A stretch of DNA of 64,000 nt from Ryuthela nishihirai (Eukaryota; Arthropoda; Arachnida; Araneae; Heptathelidae), in NCBI GenBank assembly GCA_038380435.1, contig JAWZYU010000013.1, forward strand, positions 67,288,446 to 67,352,445, given 5' to 3'. The notes under the pieces are model-generated. The model ran no database searches. It saw nothing but the letters and a program-made list of their open reading frames with translations, and was not told where the DNA came from. This document shows, piece by piece, positions 43,640 to 54,610 of the stretch (position 1 is the first letter of the stretch; every line of letters starts with the position of its first letter). The position numbers and the translations under genes were made by a program.

Positions 43640-45313
43640 ACTTCCTAAAATAAACTTTATTTGGAAAATTTCTGATCTTCAGTTGTGGTCTATTAAATTA
43701 TTAATTAATAACGTATAGACGATTTGCATGATGATACCGAGTAAATGCAACTCATGATAGCTCTGTGGCTTCAGGGTTGGAGCAACACTGAAGGATACTG
43801 AAAAGCAACACTGAAATGATGATATGAACTGAATATGATACTGAAAAGCAACACTGAAGGAGCAACACTGAAATTTGCATATTTTAATATATTCAATTCT
43901 ATTTTAAAACATATTATTAGATAATTCACATGTTATGTCAATAGAGAGTCAGATTAAAACTCAGTATTTTGAAGAATTAAATGATTAATGTAACAATTAT
44001 TATTTGTGTTTTGATTGTCTTTTCAGGTAATTTTAATGATTGGCTATTTTTGCTGTTAACTATCCCAGCTGTCGTAACATTTTAAGTACATAACGAATAT
44101 TGCTGAAATTCAAATTTCACACAGATTTAATTTAGATGTTCAGTCTCATTTTCCTAAAGAGCTTTTCTTTAAGATATTCAGTTTTTAATTTTGTTACCCG
44201 TTGGTATCATATTGGAATTTTCTAAGTGTTTTGGAAGACTCTGTTATATTTACCCTTACCAGTACTTTTGGTCTCTGATGAATAACATACTTTACACCTT
44301 CTAATACTTTGGTGCTCAAGAGTCCAAGTGGACACAGGTTCCTCAATAAAAAAGGGATAGTGGCCAGAATACTATGATCGGTATCATTCTGCATCTGATT
44401 GGTCTTAATTGGCCAACACATTTGTGCTATTTCAAAGCTTCAAGTTACAGCAGAGGTAGTACCACGTACTCTGACCAATCACTGTGAGGCTCCTTTGGCA
44501 GCCAAACTCGTATCTATCGATTGTACTTTCGCAAAGAGGACAAAATTTAATTAATTCCTGATAATCTATCATTCGTCTTCGTGCTGAAATGGCCGTTTTA
44601 TTTTTATGAGGGAGCACGGGGTAGGGAAGATGACTGTCCCTCAGCTGCCAACCCTGAAACTGAGTACGAGTTTGTGACATCAATAAAGAAATCAATTAAC
44701 TTCAAAGGAAAATAGTTTACCAGAAATTTTTCAATTAGAAGAGGTCCCTGTTCACGTCTCACCTATTTCAGCACATAATATTATAATATAATTGGTAAAG
44801 CAATCCCATCACTGGCATATGTTTCATTTTTATTTATGTTTTTTTTTTCTACATTTTAGAACACATGTAGAAAGAATAATATTTTCCTCTTTTTTTAATT
44901 CAGGTATTGTAATTTTTTACTTTTTAAAGACAAATTCTCAAGACACGATGTCACTAAAAACACTCATCTTGAGAGGGAAAAATAAGGGGAAAAATAAGTC
45001 AGTCATATTCTCTATATTACACTATGCATCATGAGTTTACGTTTGTCAAATAATCTTTATGATCACTCTAAATTTATCTATTTTTCTGTAACGGACAAAA
45101 AGAGGGCACAATTTATGATAGCTTATGACTCTCTCCATGTCATTAAGTGTCATTTGGATGTAGTATCTCGTTACGATAGACTCATGTTAAATTTCTCTCT
45201 TCTTCCTTTCAGTACTATGAAAAAAAAAGGCTGGAATTGGAAGTTTTCTAGGACACTCGCGATGCGAATAATTATTATATTAAAAAGTATGACGGCTCCG
45301 CGCTTGTTTTCGA
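43640..45313. other. Mostly AT-rich DNA with small repeats
   Basis: An irregular tandem with AAAAGCAACACTGAA lies at about 43780-43875. At 44423-44458, ATTTGTGCTATTTCAAAGC and the following bases repeat exactly a stretch of about 36 bp inside the Tc1 (43056-43091). Open frames at 44194-44695 have no recognised domain. No gene is supported. Confidence 0.5.
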
Positions 45314-45324
45314 GAGGTAGAGAG

Positions 45325-45706
45325 GATTTGGTTTACCTCTGAGAAGCACCTTTCTGTACACAATGGGCTAAATGACCAGGTCACATGGACCCTGAAGTCT
45401 CAGAGAAAGTTTTGGGGGGAACCCACTGGAATAGCTGTTGGGAGACAGATGGTAACCTCCAGTTAAAACCATCCAGTGTGTTCTCTAACGTGCATTGGGT
45501 ATGGCTCTCGAACACACGGTGTCAGGGCTTAACGTCCCATCCAACGGACGGCGGCCTTTCCAAGCCCATCGGTGTCCCCTGCTGACCGTGAGCAGGGCGG
45601 TGAGTTTTGCGGAGATAAATCTCAACGCTGACTCAGCTGGGAGTCGAACCTGGGAACTTCAAATTACGATCGTGGCGCGCTACCGACTGAGCCACCCCCT
45701 CCCCTT
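45325..45706 (-). mobile_element. tRNA-derived SINE, family 1, full length, inverted
   Basis: On the minus strand: A box TGGCTCAGTCGGTAGCG, B box GGTTCGACTCCC, the full body, and the end at CAGAGGTAAACC. Flanks GAGGTAGAGAG (45314-45324) and GAGGTACAGAG (45707-45717) match at 10 of 11. A diverged but complete copy. Confidence 0.9.
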
Positions 45707-46005
45707 GAGGTACAGAGCAGTAATGGTTTGTATTTTCCGCTTTCTTGGAAGGAAATAAATATGAGATAATAATTAAGTATCTGATTAATAATTAATGAAA
45801 TACTTTTTATATAATAAAGCTTTCATTTGACATATAATTCGTTACAGTCGGCTCTCACGTTCGAAACGTACAGTGGAGTTTTCTTTTATATTTATTCGAT
45901 CTTTTTAGAGATAATAATTGTTGTTTTACAAAGTGTATGATACCCCACACCTCAGAAGCTTCCATTTCACATATAATCGTTATGCTCGGCTCTCTTCTCA
46001 AAAGT
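45707..46005. other. Spacer with dispersed-repeat words
   Basis: Short DNA between two inverted SINEs. The phrase TTTCATTTGACATATAAT at 45830 and the related phrase at 45966 also occur near 13640, so this is part of the dispersed repeat noted there. Confidence 0.4.
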
Positions 46006-46237
46006 TGGGTTGGGTTGTTTTACCTCTGAGCGGCACTTTTTTGCACTCCATGGGCTAAATGGCCAGGTCACATGGACCCCGAAGGCTCAGAGAAGGTTGG
46101 GAGAGGGGACCCACTGGAACAGCTGTTGGGAGACAGATGGTAGCCTCCCGTCAAGGCCATCCAGCGTGTACTTTAACGTGCACAGGGTATGGCTCTTCCG
46201 CACACGGGGCCACGGCTTAACGTCCCATCCGACGGAC
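46006..46237 (-). mobile_element. tRNA-derived SINE, family 1, 5'-truncated, joined to a LINE
   Basis: The minus strand reads from CCGTCCGTCGGATGGGACGT to the terminal AAACAACCCAACCCAAC, lacking the tRNA head. Its truncated 5' end lies about ten bases from the point where the RTE-like LINE at 46247 breaks off, in the same orientation. No target duplication is evident. Confidence 0.85.
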
Positions 46238-46246
46238 GGACCACAA

Positions 46247-47504
46247 TCCTAGAAGAGCATCACTAGCATGTCTGCTGAGAAGCAGACTCACGCCTTGGTG
46301 ATGCTTTCCATCCTCCCTCCCTGTAAAGAGAAATTTAAAGCTATTTTTAAGAATCTTACCTTTTCCTGTCCTGCGTGAGGATATCAAGAGAATAATCTCT
46401 ATACAGGGTGAATCTGAAAAAGTGGGCAAAACTTTACGGGGTGCTAGAACGCAGCTATACGAGCAATATTCGTCATAGAAAGTATGGGCGGAACGCAAAC
46501 GGCGAGCCGCTAGGTGGCGTTGGAAATGGTATAAAAGGGTCGGTCCTCGCACCCAACGACATTTCTACCGTGGATTGCCGAGAGGATGGCTGGTTATACT
46601 AACCACGAAATGGCGGATATGCACTTTGTGTACGGTGCGGCGGACGGGAATGCAAGTGAGGCACAGAGTATCTCCTCTTCTTCTTGTGTTCATTCTTTAA
46701 ATGTGACAGTGGAAAACTACCTTTTAACTTCTCACCGCTTGCGTTCCGACCATACATTCTATGACGAATATTGCTCGTATAGCTGCGTTCTACCACCCCG
46801 TAAAATTTTGCCCACTTTTTCAGATTCACCCTGTATAATGTCCTCACGTTCCACGTTACTGCAGAGAGAAAATGATTAGTAAGATGTTTAAAGAAACTAT
46901 GTTTTTTGAGATAGGTAGGGCCAACAATATCAAACAACCCCCTGATCGCAGGCATGGGGCAAAGATCTGTTCCTCTTCTGCTAAAGGTTAAAGTCACCGA
47001 TGGTGGTAGGAACTTCAGGCACCATCTTTTCAAGTGGACCTTTTTAAGAGCAGCATGGTCTGCCTGAGACACATTACTCCAATTTAGGCTTGACGATGCC
47101 CAACTAGCTAAGTGATGTTCAGGTACCTTGCGATGGCGTCTGATTAGGATTATCCACCAGCTGATATAAGGTATCCCATGCCTGTGTTAACTTAGAGCTG
47201 GCAACCCAGAAGCAAACAGAAAACACAGTGGCAGATTCTCCCTGAACAGAGGCCCACCAGTGCAGCAAGTCCAGTATCCACAATCAAGCTCAGATCCATA
47301 AACAAGTCCAGTCTAGTAGGTATAAATGGTCAGCACCAGGACCCTGCGAAGTTGACCACTCCTCATCAGGGTTGGAAAAAAATGAAAAAGTGGCCATAAA
47401 TGACCAGATCAGTAGGCCATACTGAACTGGCAACACTACCATTCCGTTCCCTTGCAAAAGGGAATATCTCTTTTGAAAAGTACTAACGGCCTGCACCACA
47501 AGAA
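46247..47504 (-). pseudogene. RTE-like LINE, copy B, 5' region and endonuclease start
   Basis: From the 5' end (ACCCCGCCTTCTTGTGGTGC on the minus strand at 47504) this copy runs parallel to copy A (49164-47880). It contains LCPMPAIRGLFDIVG and NHFLSAVTWNVRTLYR, the endonuclease start with W-N-V-R-T-L, then, after an inserted MITE, KILKNSFKFLFTGREDGKHH and LLLSRHASDALLG. It stops at 46247 within the endonuclease and is replaced by a SINE. No reverse transcriptase follows. Confidence 0.8.
46402..46835. mobile_element. Foldback MITE inserted in LINE copy B
   Basis: The ends TACAGGGTGAATCTGAAAAA and its complement on the right begin an inverted repeat of about 95 bp that includes GAACGCAGCTATACGAGCAA. 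TA flanks at 46400-46401 and 46836-46837 fit a Tc1/mariner-type source. Comparison with LINE copy A shows the insertion point: A is continuous (CAAGAGAAAAAGCTCTGTGC then AGAATCCTCAC) where B is split. Confidence 0.9.
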
Positions 47505-47879
47505 GGCGGGGTAACGATAATAAAACCAATAAAGAAAAGAAATCAAGTCCATATCGACGAGAATTAACCACTAATAATGTATTATAGTAAATTTCAAATT
47601 TGTTTTATATTAGTCCTCCTTTCTGAACAATATCTAATATGACCCATAAAAATTTTAATTCCTTGTTAAATTTTAATGCACGAAATTCAGTTTAAAATTA
47701 AACAGAACCTTTAAAACGTAACTAAAATAGACATCATAATAAATGAGCGTAAAATACACCTAATAAAACACCTAATTTAATTCACAACCTTTAAACGAGA
47801 CGACATAGAATGTGTTTCAAAATTTATATTTGAGAAAGGCTTTAGTTCATTGCAATTAATAGAATAAATTTCACGATTT
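47505..47879. other. AT-rich spacer between LINE copies
   Basis: About 375 bp of AT-rich DNA separate the 5' end of copy B from the broken 3' end of copy A. No features were recognised. Confidence 0.5.
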
Positions 47880-49164
47880 CACAGTTTTCGAAACACATAT
47901 GTGTTTTGGCAAGGGATTGTTTTCCAATCCCTTGACAAAGTATTTTGCCTAGTATTTATGTAATCAATCATATTCTTATGCAGCCCATCAGGTGAAACCC
48001 ATGTGTACTTATGTATGTCGCGGTGTTTGTAATAAGTGTTAGTTATTCTGAATCCATTGAGTTTACTTACCTGTAGGAGACGTTGCCCATTGCCATTGCA
48101 GCTACCAATACCAAAAGGGCCTATTACTCCTCCCAAAGGGCAGAGTCAGTACCAACTTTGGCATTGAAGTCACCAATAACAAGGGTAATATCTCCTTTCT
48201 TGACAGAATTCAAAATATCCTGAAGTTGTTCATAAAACCTATCCTTCTGATCCTCATCGGCATCCTCAGTGGGGGCATAACAGCAGATAACATTCAAGTC
48301 TTTAACGCTTGTCTCAAATTTTGCTGTAAGAAACCTTTCATTAATGCACTCATATCCTAGAAGAGCATCGCTAGCGTGTCTGCTGAGAAGCAGACCCACG
48401 CCTTGGTGATGCTTATTGTCGTCCCTCCCTGAAAAGAGAAATTTAAGATTATTTTTAAGAATCTGACCTTTATCTGTCCATCTGGTCTCTTGCAAGCAGA
48501 GAATATCTAAATTATAACGGTGGAATTCTTGTGTGAGGACATCAAGAGAAAAAGCTCTGTGCAGAATCCTCACATTCCAACTAGCTATGGAGAGAAAATG
48601 GTTAGTGGGATGTTTAAAGAAACTATGTTTATTGAGAGAGGGAATGCCGACAATATCAAACAGCCCCCTAATCGCAGACATGGGGCAAAGACCGTTCCCC
48701 AAAACTAAAGGCTGAAGCCATCTACCCTGGAAGACTTTCCCCAACGTAGAATTTGACGATGCCAATAGAAGCAAAGAGTTCATCTGCCTGCGATGACTTC
48801 TGCTCAGGATTATCCACCAGCTGATAAACATATCCTGTGAATCTATTAACTTGGGGCTGTAAACCCATAAACAAACAGAAAACGCAGCGGAAGATTTTCC
48901 CTCCACAGAAGCCCACCAGTGCAGCAAAATCAAGATCCATAATCAAGCTCAGAGCCATAATTCCGTTCAGGTTGGTATATATGGTCAGCACCAGGACCCT
49001 GTGTGGTCGACTACTTCTCAGCAGGTTAGAAAAAAAAAGAAAAGTAGCCATAGTTGTCCAGATCAGTAGGCCACACTAATCTGGCAGCCCTCCTATTTCG
49101 TTCACTTCCACAAGAGAGTATCTCTTTTGAAAGGTACTAACGGTCTGCACCACGAGAAGGCGGG
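47880..49164 (-). pseudogene. RTE-like LINE, copy A, 5' region and endonuclease
   Basis: A long minus-strand frame (48933-48124) covers the 5' leader and the AP endonuclease: SIASWNVRILHRAFSLDVLT, LDILCLQETRWTDKGQ, GVGLLLSRHASDALLG, then CCYAPTEDADEDQKDRFYEQ and DITLVIGDFNAKVG. After a frameshift near 48130 it continues (48136-47879) GPFGIGSCNGNGQRLL, then KYTWVSPDGLHKNMIDYI. This is the exonuclease-endonuclease-phosphatase fold of LINEs often annotated as craniofacial development protein 2-like, near RTE. The catalytic Glu (QETRW) and GDFNA are present. It ends before the final S-D-H and all reverse transcriptase is missing. The hairpin CAAGGGATTG...CAATCCCTTG at 47913-47937 lies in the C-terminal coding part. 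Confidence 0.85.
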
Positions 49165-49269
49165 GTTGGACATTAGGTGCTAGGCCTGGCCGGTTCTATG
49201 CATCATCACAGGGGATTGGTGCATAGCTCTCCTTCCAGTGACTACCTAGCTACCATTTACAGACCAGAT

Positions 49270-49635
49270 GATGATTTTTCTCATATATCAGAAGGGTTCA
49301 TCTTTGTAAACAACAGAAAGTCCTTTATGATATTTACAAGATTTGTGCTACAGGTCCCTACGTGCTGTTAAGTGAGCATTCTGTTTTTCTCTCTCTCTGA
49401 TGCAATTGCTCTTTTAATATCTCTTCACTGATTTCTTTACTCTGATATTTCTCTGCGACACTCTCTTTGTATAATTTGTTCGCATGTTCCAAATATAGGT
49501 ACAATTCAGATCATGAGCCAATACGTTTCTCGCAGTTTAATCATAATTGTCAACCTCTCCTCTTAATTGAACACTTCAGACACTGTTTTGGTGTTCTGTT
49601 ACAGTTCTCTATTGTCGAGACGAGCTATTTTCGGA
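49270..49635 (+). repeat. Large inverted repeat, left arm
   Basis: This 365-bp stretch matches, inverted and with about one change per 5-8 bases, 50620-51005. Shared words include CAGAAAGTCCT, TTTGTGCTACAGGTCC, TTCGCATGTTCCA and GACGAGCT. Identity of the repeated unit is unknown. Confidence 0.75.
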
Positions 49636-49714
49636 CTGTTTTTCATCGCTATGGCAGTCTTTTTCTTCTAGTTGTTTATCACTCCTACACCTGTTGAAAA
49701 AACCTATCTTTCTT

Positions 49715-49880
49715 ATTCTCATCCGAGTTCTCAGTGGGTGTATAGCAACATATGCATTCGTCTCTAATCCCTATTTTAAATTTAGATGTAAGAAATCTTT
49801 CGTCATTTCTCAAAAGAGCTTCACTGGAATTCTTACTCAGGAGTAGAGGTACATCCGGTGTTTACTATCTTCAAGTCCAA
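49715..49880 (-). pseudogene. Old RTE-like LINE endonuclease relic
   Basis: On the plus strand TTCTCAGTGGGTGTATAGCA, then TAAATTTAGATGTAAGAAAT and AAAAGAGCTTCACTGG align with LINE copy A at about 48265-48380 (TCCTCAGTGGGGGCATAACA and so on). The minus strand would encode the APTEDADE to LLSRHASDALL part but is full of stops. It is a much older relative than copies A and B. Confidence 0.6.
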
Positions 49881-50270
49881 AAAAAGGAATTAGTTTCTCC
49901 GTCGTGTCCCACACAGAATAGAAATACAAAACTAAATAGATAGAATTACAAAAAACATTTCTTTGAGATTAACGACATATAAAACTTGTTTTCAATCAGG
50001 ATTTTGGATTGGATTGTTTTACCTCTGAGCGGCACTTTTTTGCACACCATGAGCTAAATGGCCAGGTCACATGGACCCCGATGGCTCAGAGAAGGTTGGG
50101 GGAGGGGATCCACTGGAACAGCTGTTGGGAGACAGATGGTAGCCCCATCGGTGTCCCCTACTGACCGTGAGCAGGGCAGGGAATTTTGCGGAATTTTAAT
50201 CAGGAAATTCGAGAACGATTTTACCTCACGAACATGATACTTTCTCTATACGTTGTAAGAGAGATTCAGT
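49881..50270 (+). repeat. Direct repeat of 51145-51345, split by a SINE
   Basis: TAGTTTCTCCGTCGTGTC, then AACTTGTTTTCAATCAGGA, and, after the SINE, CTCACGAACATGATACTTT match 51145-51345 (GCTTCTCCGTCGTATCTCAC, AACTTGTTTTTAATTGGGA, CTCGTGAATATGATACTTT) in the same orientation. Confidence 0.65.
50003..50194 (-). mobile_element. tRNA-derived SINE, family 1, with internal deletion
   Basis: The minus strand carries the family end and 3' body, then jumps from the GGCTAC block directly to the GGGGACACCGATGGG block, so about 90 bp of the body is deleted; the tRNA head is missing. The approximate duplication TTTTCAATCAGGA on the left and TTTTAATCAGGA on the right supports retrotransposition. Confidence 0.85.
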
Positions 50271-50619
50271 GCTAAAGACTGCAGTCAGAGTGAAAACAAA
50301 TCCAGATCTGTAGTTAGAAATCACTTGGTTTAATAATTCATATTTTTGAAAGCATTCCTGTAACTGAATAGCTGATGATTCTTCTACAATGCCTAGAAAC
50401 TATATCTGTACACTTTTGATGCTTGATACATTACATAAGTGCTTGGTGTTCCTGCTTTTTTAGGAAGAAAGGACAACTTAGAATATACACACTGGAAACT
50501 GTTACCTTGAATTCTCTCTGTATAGCCCTTAGAAATTAAACAAAGAACAACCGATATTTTGATAGCAGAGTTGGTAAGTAATAAAGTGATCACTTTTATT
50601 TAAAGTTTCACCGATCAGA
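50271..50619. other. Unassigned core of the inverted-repeat structure
   Basis: Sequence between the SINE-split repeat and the right inverted arm. No domain or repeat recognised. Confidence 0.4.
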
Positions 50620-51005
50620 GTTCCTTAAACACAGCTCGTCTTGACAATAAGGAGCGTTAACAGAACACAAAAACAGCCCCTGAATGGTCTAAAATCCACA
50701 TTAATGGTTGTGATGAAGAGAGGTTGGCAATTCTCATTAAACTGAGAGAAACATATTGGCCATGGCCTGAACTCTACCTATGCGTGGAACATGCGAACCA
50801 TTTAAACCAAAGACAGTCACAGAGAAATATGAAAGAAAAGAAATAGGTGAATAGATATTAAAAGGCAAATGAAAAAAACGGAATACACATATGCTCACTT
50901 AATTCCACGTAGGACCTGTAGCACAAATTTTGTAAACATCATACAGGACTTTCTGCTGTTTACAGAAATAGAACCCTTCTAATATATGAGAAAAATACTA
51001 GAAAA
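50620..51005 (-). repeat. Large inverted repeat, right arm
   Basis: Inverted counterpart of 49270-49635. The plus-strand frame through it is protein-like in places (AILIKLRETYWPWPELYL), which may mean the repeated unit was once coding, but I recognise no family. Confidence 0.7.
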
Positions 51006-51144
51006 GTCTGCCATCAATGCATGAAGCACTCTGTCCAGGAAAACGTATTTAACGCAGATGAAATGAATCAGTTTTTCCGTGCCAAACTCGAAAAAATGAT
51101 GTGTCTTAGAGGAGAAATATGTGCTGGCGGTAAAGTATCAAAGG

Positions 51145-51345
51145 ACTTCGTCTTAGCTTCTCCGTCGTATCTCACATATAATGGAATTACAAAACCAAAC
51201 AGATGGAATTGCAAAGACCATTTTTTTAGATCAAGGGCATATGCAACTTGTTTTTAATTGGGAATTTTTATCTGGCGAACACTTTACTTTCTCTAAAAGA
51301 ATAATTTTAACTCGTGAATATGATACTTTATTTATATTTCGTACT
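51145..51345 (+). repeat. Direct repeat, second copy
   Basis: Uninterrupted counterpart of 49881-50270, useful for reconstructing the site before the SINE inserted there. Confidence 0.65.
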
Positions 51346-51728
51346 TCGTTTGTCATATCGTTCAGAAACTTACTATGAAATTCCACACCCTAACATGCAC
51401 TCAGGGAAGCATTCCCATTACCATCAAGGAAGACCAGAAGTCAATGCTTAGCTGCAGGAATATATATCCCTCTTTCAGTGGTTGTCTAAGTTAGCTGAAA
51501 CAACTTTGTCCTGCGGAATTAATAAGTAAGAGTGAGAAACAAAGAACGAACTATTATAATAATCACTGTCGTAGAATCATTCTTTACGGAGAGACCAATG
51601 AAGAATTTTTTCTGTTATTAGCTAAGTCTGCCCATTAGTGAGACCCTCATGATTATCCACACGCTGTGAGTTAGATTGACCTGCCATAAACATCTGGAGG
51701 AAGGGAGACTGGAATCTTGAGTCTTCTA

Positions 51729-52834
51729 TGAGGGAAGTTTAAAAATATTTTCATATGCATCTGTAGAACAGAAACCATTGCCTTACCTTAACAAACTTTT
51801 ACTGTACTTCAAAGTACTCCCTTATAGACTTTATGCAAAGTTGCAGATGTCTACGCCAATTCTGGAGCGCTTGGTGGTACTCCTGTTGGGAAATACTCCA
51901 CAATTCTGAATGAACGCATTTTTCAAGGACTTGCATCCTTGAAAAAGGCTTCCCAGCAAGTTTCTTTTCAATTTTTGGAAACAATCAAAAATTGCATGGT
52001 GCAAGATTGGGTGAATATGCTGGATGGGGTAGCTGTTTAATTTTTTTCCTGCTCCACATAGACCGTAAATTGCCAGATTTAGTGAGTACTGGCATTGTCA
52101 CGAAGAACCCGTAAAACACCTGTTGTTAAACGCTGATTTTTCATCTCCTTACCATTTTTGATAAAACAATGTTGATGTAGTATTTTCATTTATAGTTACT
52201 TTTCTAGGTAAGGTGTCCACGGCTACAACTCCTTAGGAATTAAAAAAAATTGAAAGAACTCTTCCTTGAGCGAGAGTCTTGTCAGATGATTTGGGGACAT
52301 GGTTCATCGTTTGCAACCCAAACTTATTTGTCGATCTTTTTGGGGGTTGTATAGCAATAAACCAATGTCTCATTCATTACCTGTGACAATGTGTGTTAAT
52401 TATTTGGGACCACTAGGTTCAAGCATTGCCAGCATCTTCTTGCACGAGTCAACTCTAGACCTTTTTTGCTATTCTGTCACTTTGTGGGGTACCCATTTGG
52501 CACAGATCTTTTAGAACTTCAAATGTTTATGAATCATTGTTTCGACACTGCCAATCAATACACTGATATCTAACTTTACTGAAGGTGATGTGTGGGTTTT
52601 CCTTAACGAGTTCATGTACAGCAACAATGGTTCTCTCGTTTACTGTTCTTATTTGGTCTTCCTGCATGAGGGAGGTCTCTGAAGCTCTGCACAGGTTCTG
52701 TGAATTTAAGCATGCATACCGTAACAGTGCCGTATGAATAGGCATGATCCCCAATATACATGATAAATCAGTACGAATTTTTTTTCACGTGATCCCCAAG
52801 CTACATTCTTGTGAAAATATAAAATCTTCCCTCT
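51729..52834 (-). mobile_element. mariner transposon, inactive
   Basis: Left terminus TGAGGGAAGTTTAAAAATAT; right terminus, reverse-complemented, AGAGGGAAGATTTTATATTTTC, similar over more than 20 bases. A TA precedes the left end (51727-51728); the right TA has mutated. Length is about 1.1 kb, slightly short for mariner. It encloses a broken transposase in the matching orientation. Confidence 0.85.
51786..52754 (-). pseudogene. mariner transposase pseudogene
   Basis: The N-terminal segment (52754-52527) reads EDQIRTVNERTIVAVHELVK and ENPHITFSKVRYQ, the helix-turn-helix region. The block around 52030-51985 reads PAYSPNLAPCNF and a stop, then LFPKIEKKLAGKPFS; in active mariners this is Y-S-P-D-L-A-P-C/S-D, so both Asp positions, including the third catalytic one, have become Asn. 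The C-terminus (LCIKSIREYFEVQ at about 51830-51790) matches C-I-x-x-x-G-x-Y-F-E. Frameshifts and stops elsewhere. Confidence 0.85.
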
Positions 52835-54344
52835 TCTTTAGTAGGGTCCAAAACAACAACCCATATATTTTCACAGAACGAACTTTAAACGCCGTCGGAA
52901 TACAGCATATAATGAACACGTAATTGCAAATTTAGACAAGCTTTCAAACAAGTCATAGCTAGTTAAATTAGGAAGATAGGAACGTTTCAAAGAAGATTTT
53001 TTAAGAAATTAGACACGTTTCAAGAACTTTTTGCCTTCCGTATTGGGGGTAGACTGTAAACTTCATACCAGATATCTCTATCACAACAGGGTTCCCATGA
53101 ATATGAGATGAGGAAGGAAATAGAAGGCATCAATTAACCTATAAAATAATGCTCAAGTTCGCCTGAAGTCTTCGAGATTGTCCACGTTTGTGCTCCTCAC
53201 TAAAAACCCGAGCATGCTATGAATGGCGATATCATGGTGTGGTTTGAATATGATGAATTAATTGAACTAATGTCCCACCTCTGAGTTTAACATTCTACTC
53301 TTCTTAACCATTTTAGCGAGCTTAATATACATGTAAGTATGTTTCAGAGAACTTTATAAATATGTTTGTCAAAATATTTAGGTAAAATGCGAAATAATGT
53401 AATGGGAGCAACCAGAAGAACACAGCAGACCAATGAGAACAGTCATTGAATATTATGTTCATGCAAAAAAAAAAAGTCCAATTGTGCCAAATCGAGACTA
53501 CTTTGGGAATCACAAGATCTATGCTGTATACCAATCCAGTCTTTGGGAAATTTGGCATTTCACACATTTACATGCGATAATAGTGCCACCATATGCGAAT
53601 CTAACTCCACGTCGTGATAACAAGGAACTTCTGAGAGTTTCTTGGCATTTTGGACGAAACATTAGATTTGTTACTTAATTTTCAATAAAATGTGACACTT
53701 TAAAATGTTATTTTTTATATAATGCTTTGTATAAACGAATTAAATTGAAACTGTTATCTCGGTTGTCTGTATTAGCCAAAACGTTCGCTAAATAGGAAAC
53801 TTTAGAAAACTTTAAAAAAGAAATCTGTCTAAATGTGAGAATTTTAGCAGATATGACATTACATTAAAATATGCGCTTTAGCAGAAATCACATTACGCAA
53901 AATATGCAGTTTAGCAGAAATCGCATTAGGTTAATAACATACCATACAAGAGCAGTCAATTTCTGTTCTGTCACACTCGGTTCTCTCGAGTAAGAGTTTG
54001 GATGGGGAGTGAGGTGGGGGAAAGGATTAAATGACGGCTATCGCTCTGTCTTCAGAGCTGTGAAGATAAAAATAGCTCTTCTGCTTGGAGGTATTCGTTA
54101 GACAATTTATTACCTCTTCCCACTGCACATTTTATTCTGTCCTCCTTCGGGCACTCACTCACTGTTATGTAGATAACGAAAATGTACTGTTAGTTTTCAT
54201 ACATTACCAGAGTTTCATTCAGAATACTTCCCAAGAACAATGCTTGCTGCTGTTCAATACCATTAAACAAATGAGTTATTTTACCTAAGTGTATAATTTT
54301 CACAATTCTCCATTAGTCCTTCACTTTGCCATTGACTCTTGTCT
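52835..54344. other. No supported gene
   Basis: AT-rich DNA. The plus-strand frame 53433-53678 and its minus shadow show no domain. A short imperfect tandem around TTTAGCAGAAATC(A/G)CATTA occurs at about 53840-53930. Nothing else is assignable. Confidence 0.5.
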
Positions 54345-54519
54345 TCTCTGGGGGTCAGGGTGTCTGCAGTGCGCCTCGCTCATAATCTGCAGTCCCCTGG
54401 TTGGAGTCCAATCTGTACTAATGCTGAGATTTATCTTCATGAAACCCACACCATGCCCTGGGTCAGAAAGGGAACATTAATTGTGTTAAAAAGGTTACTG
54501 TATTTGGATGGGACATTGA
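54345..54519 (+). mobile_element. SINE family 1, old copy, 5' half
   Basis: It follows the family head and body in order (ATAATCTGCAGTCCCCTGGT, ATGCTGAGATTTATCTTCAT, GGATGGGACATTGA) at high divergence and breaks off at TTGA, the family's G-T-T-A-A position. The second half resumes at 55732 after a piggyBac element. Confidence 0.75.
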
Positions 54520-54610
54520 CCCATTCGCTTCATATTTAAACGCCCTGCCTGAACCGCAGGAATCTGATTTAAATTCTCTTTCCATATTGAGTATTTTAAC
54601 AATGCTTGTA

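Noticed and set aside
46408..46879. Short genes on the plus strand across the MITE
   Set aside because: The frames are created by the inverted arms of the foldback element and are not conserved in LINE copy A.
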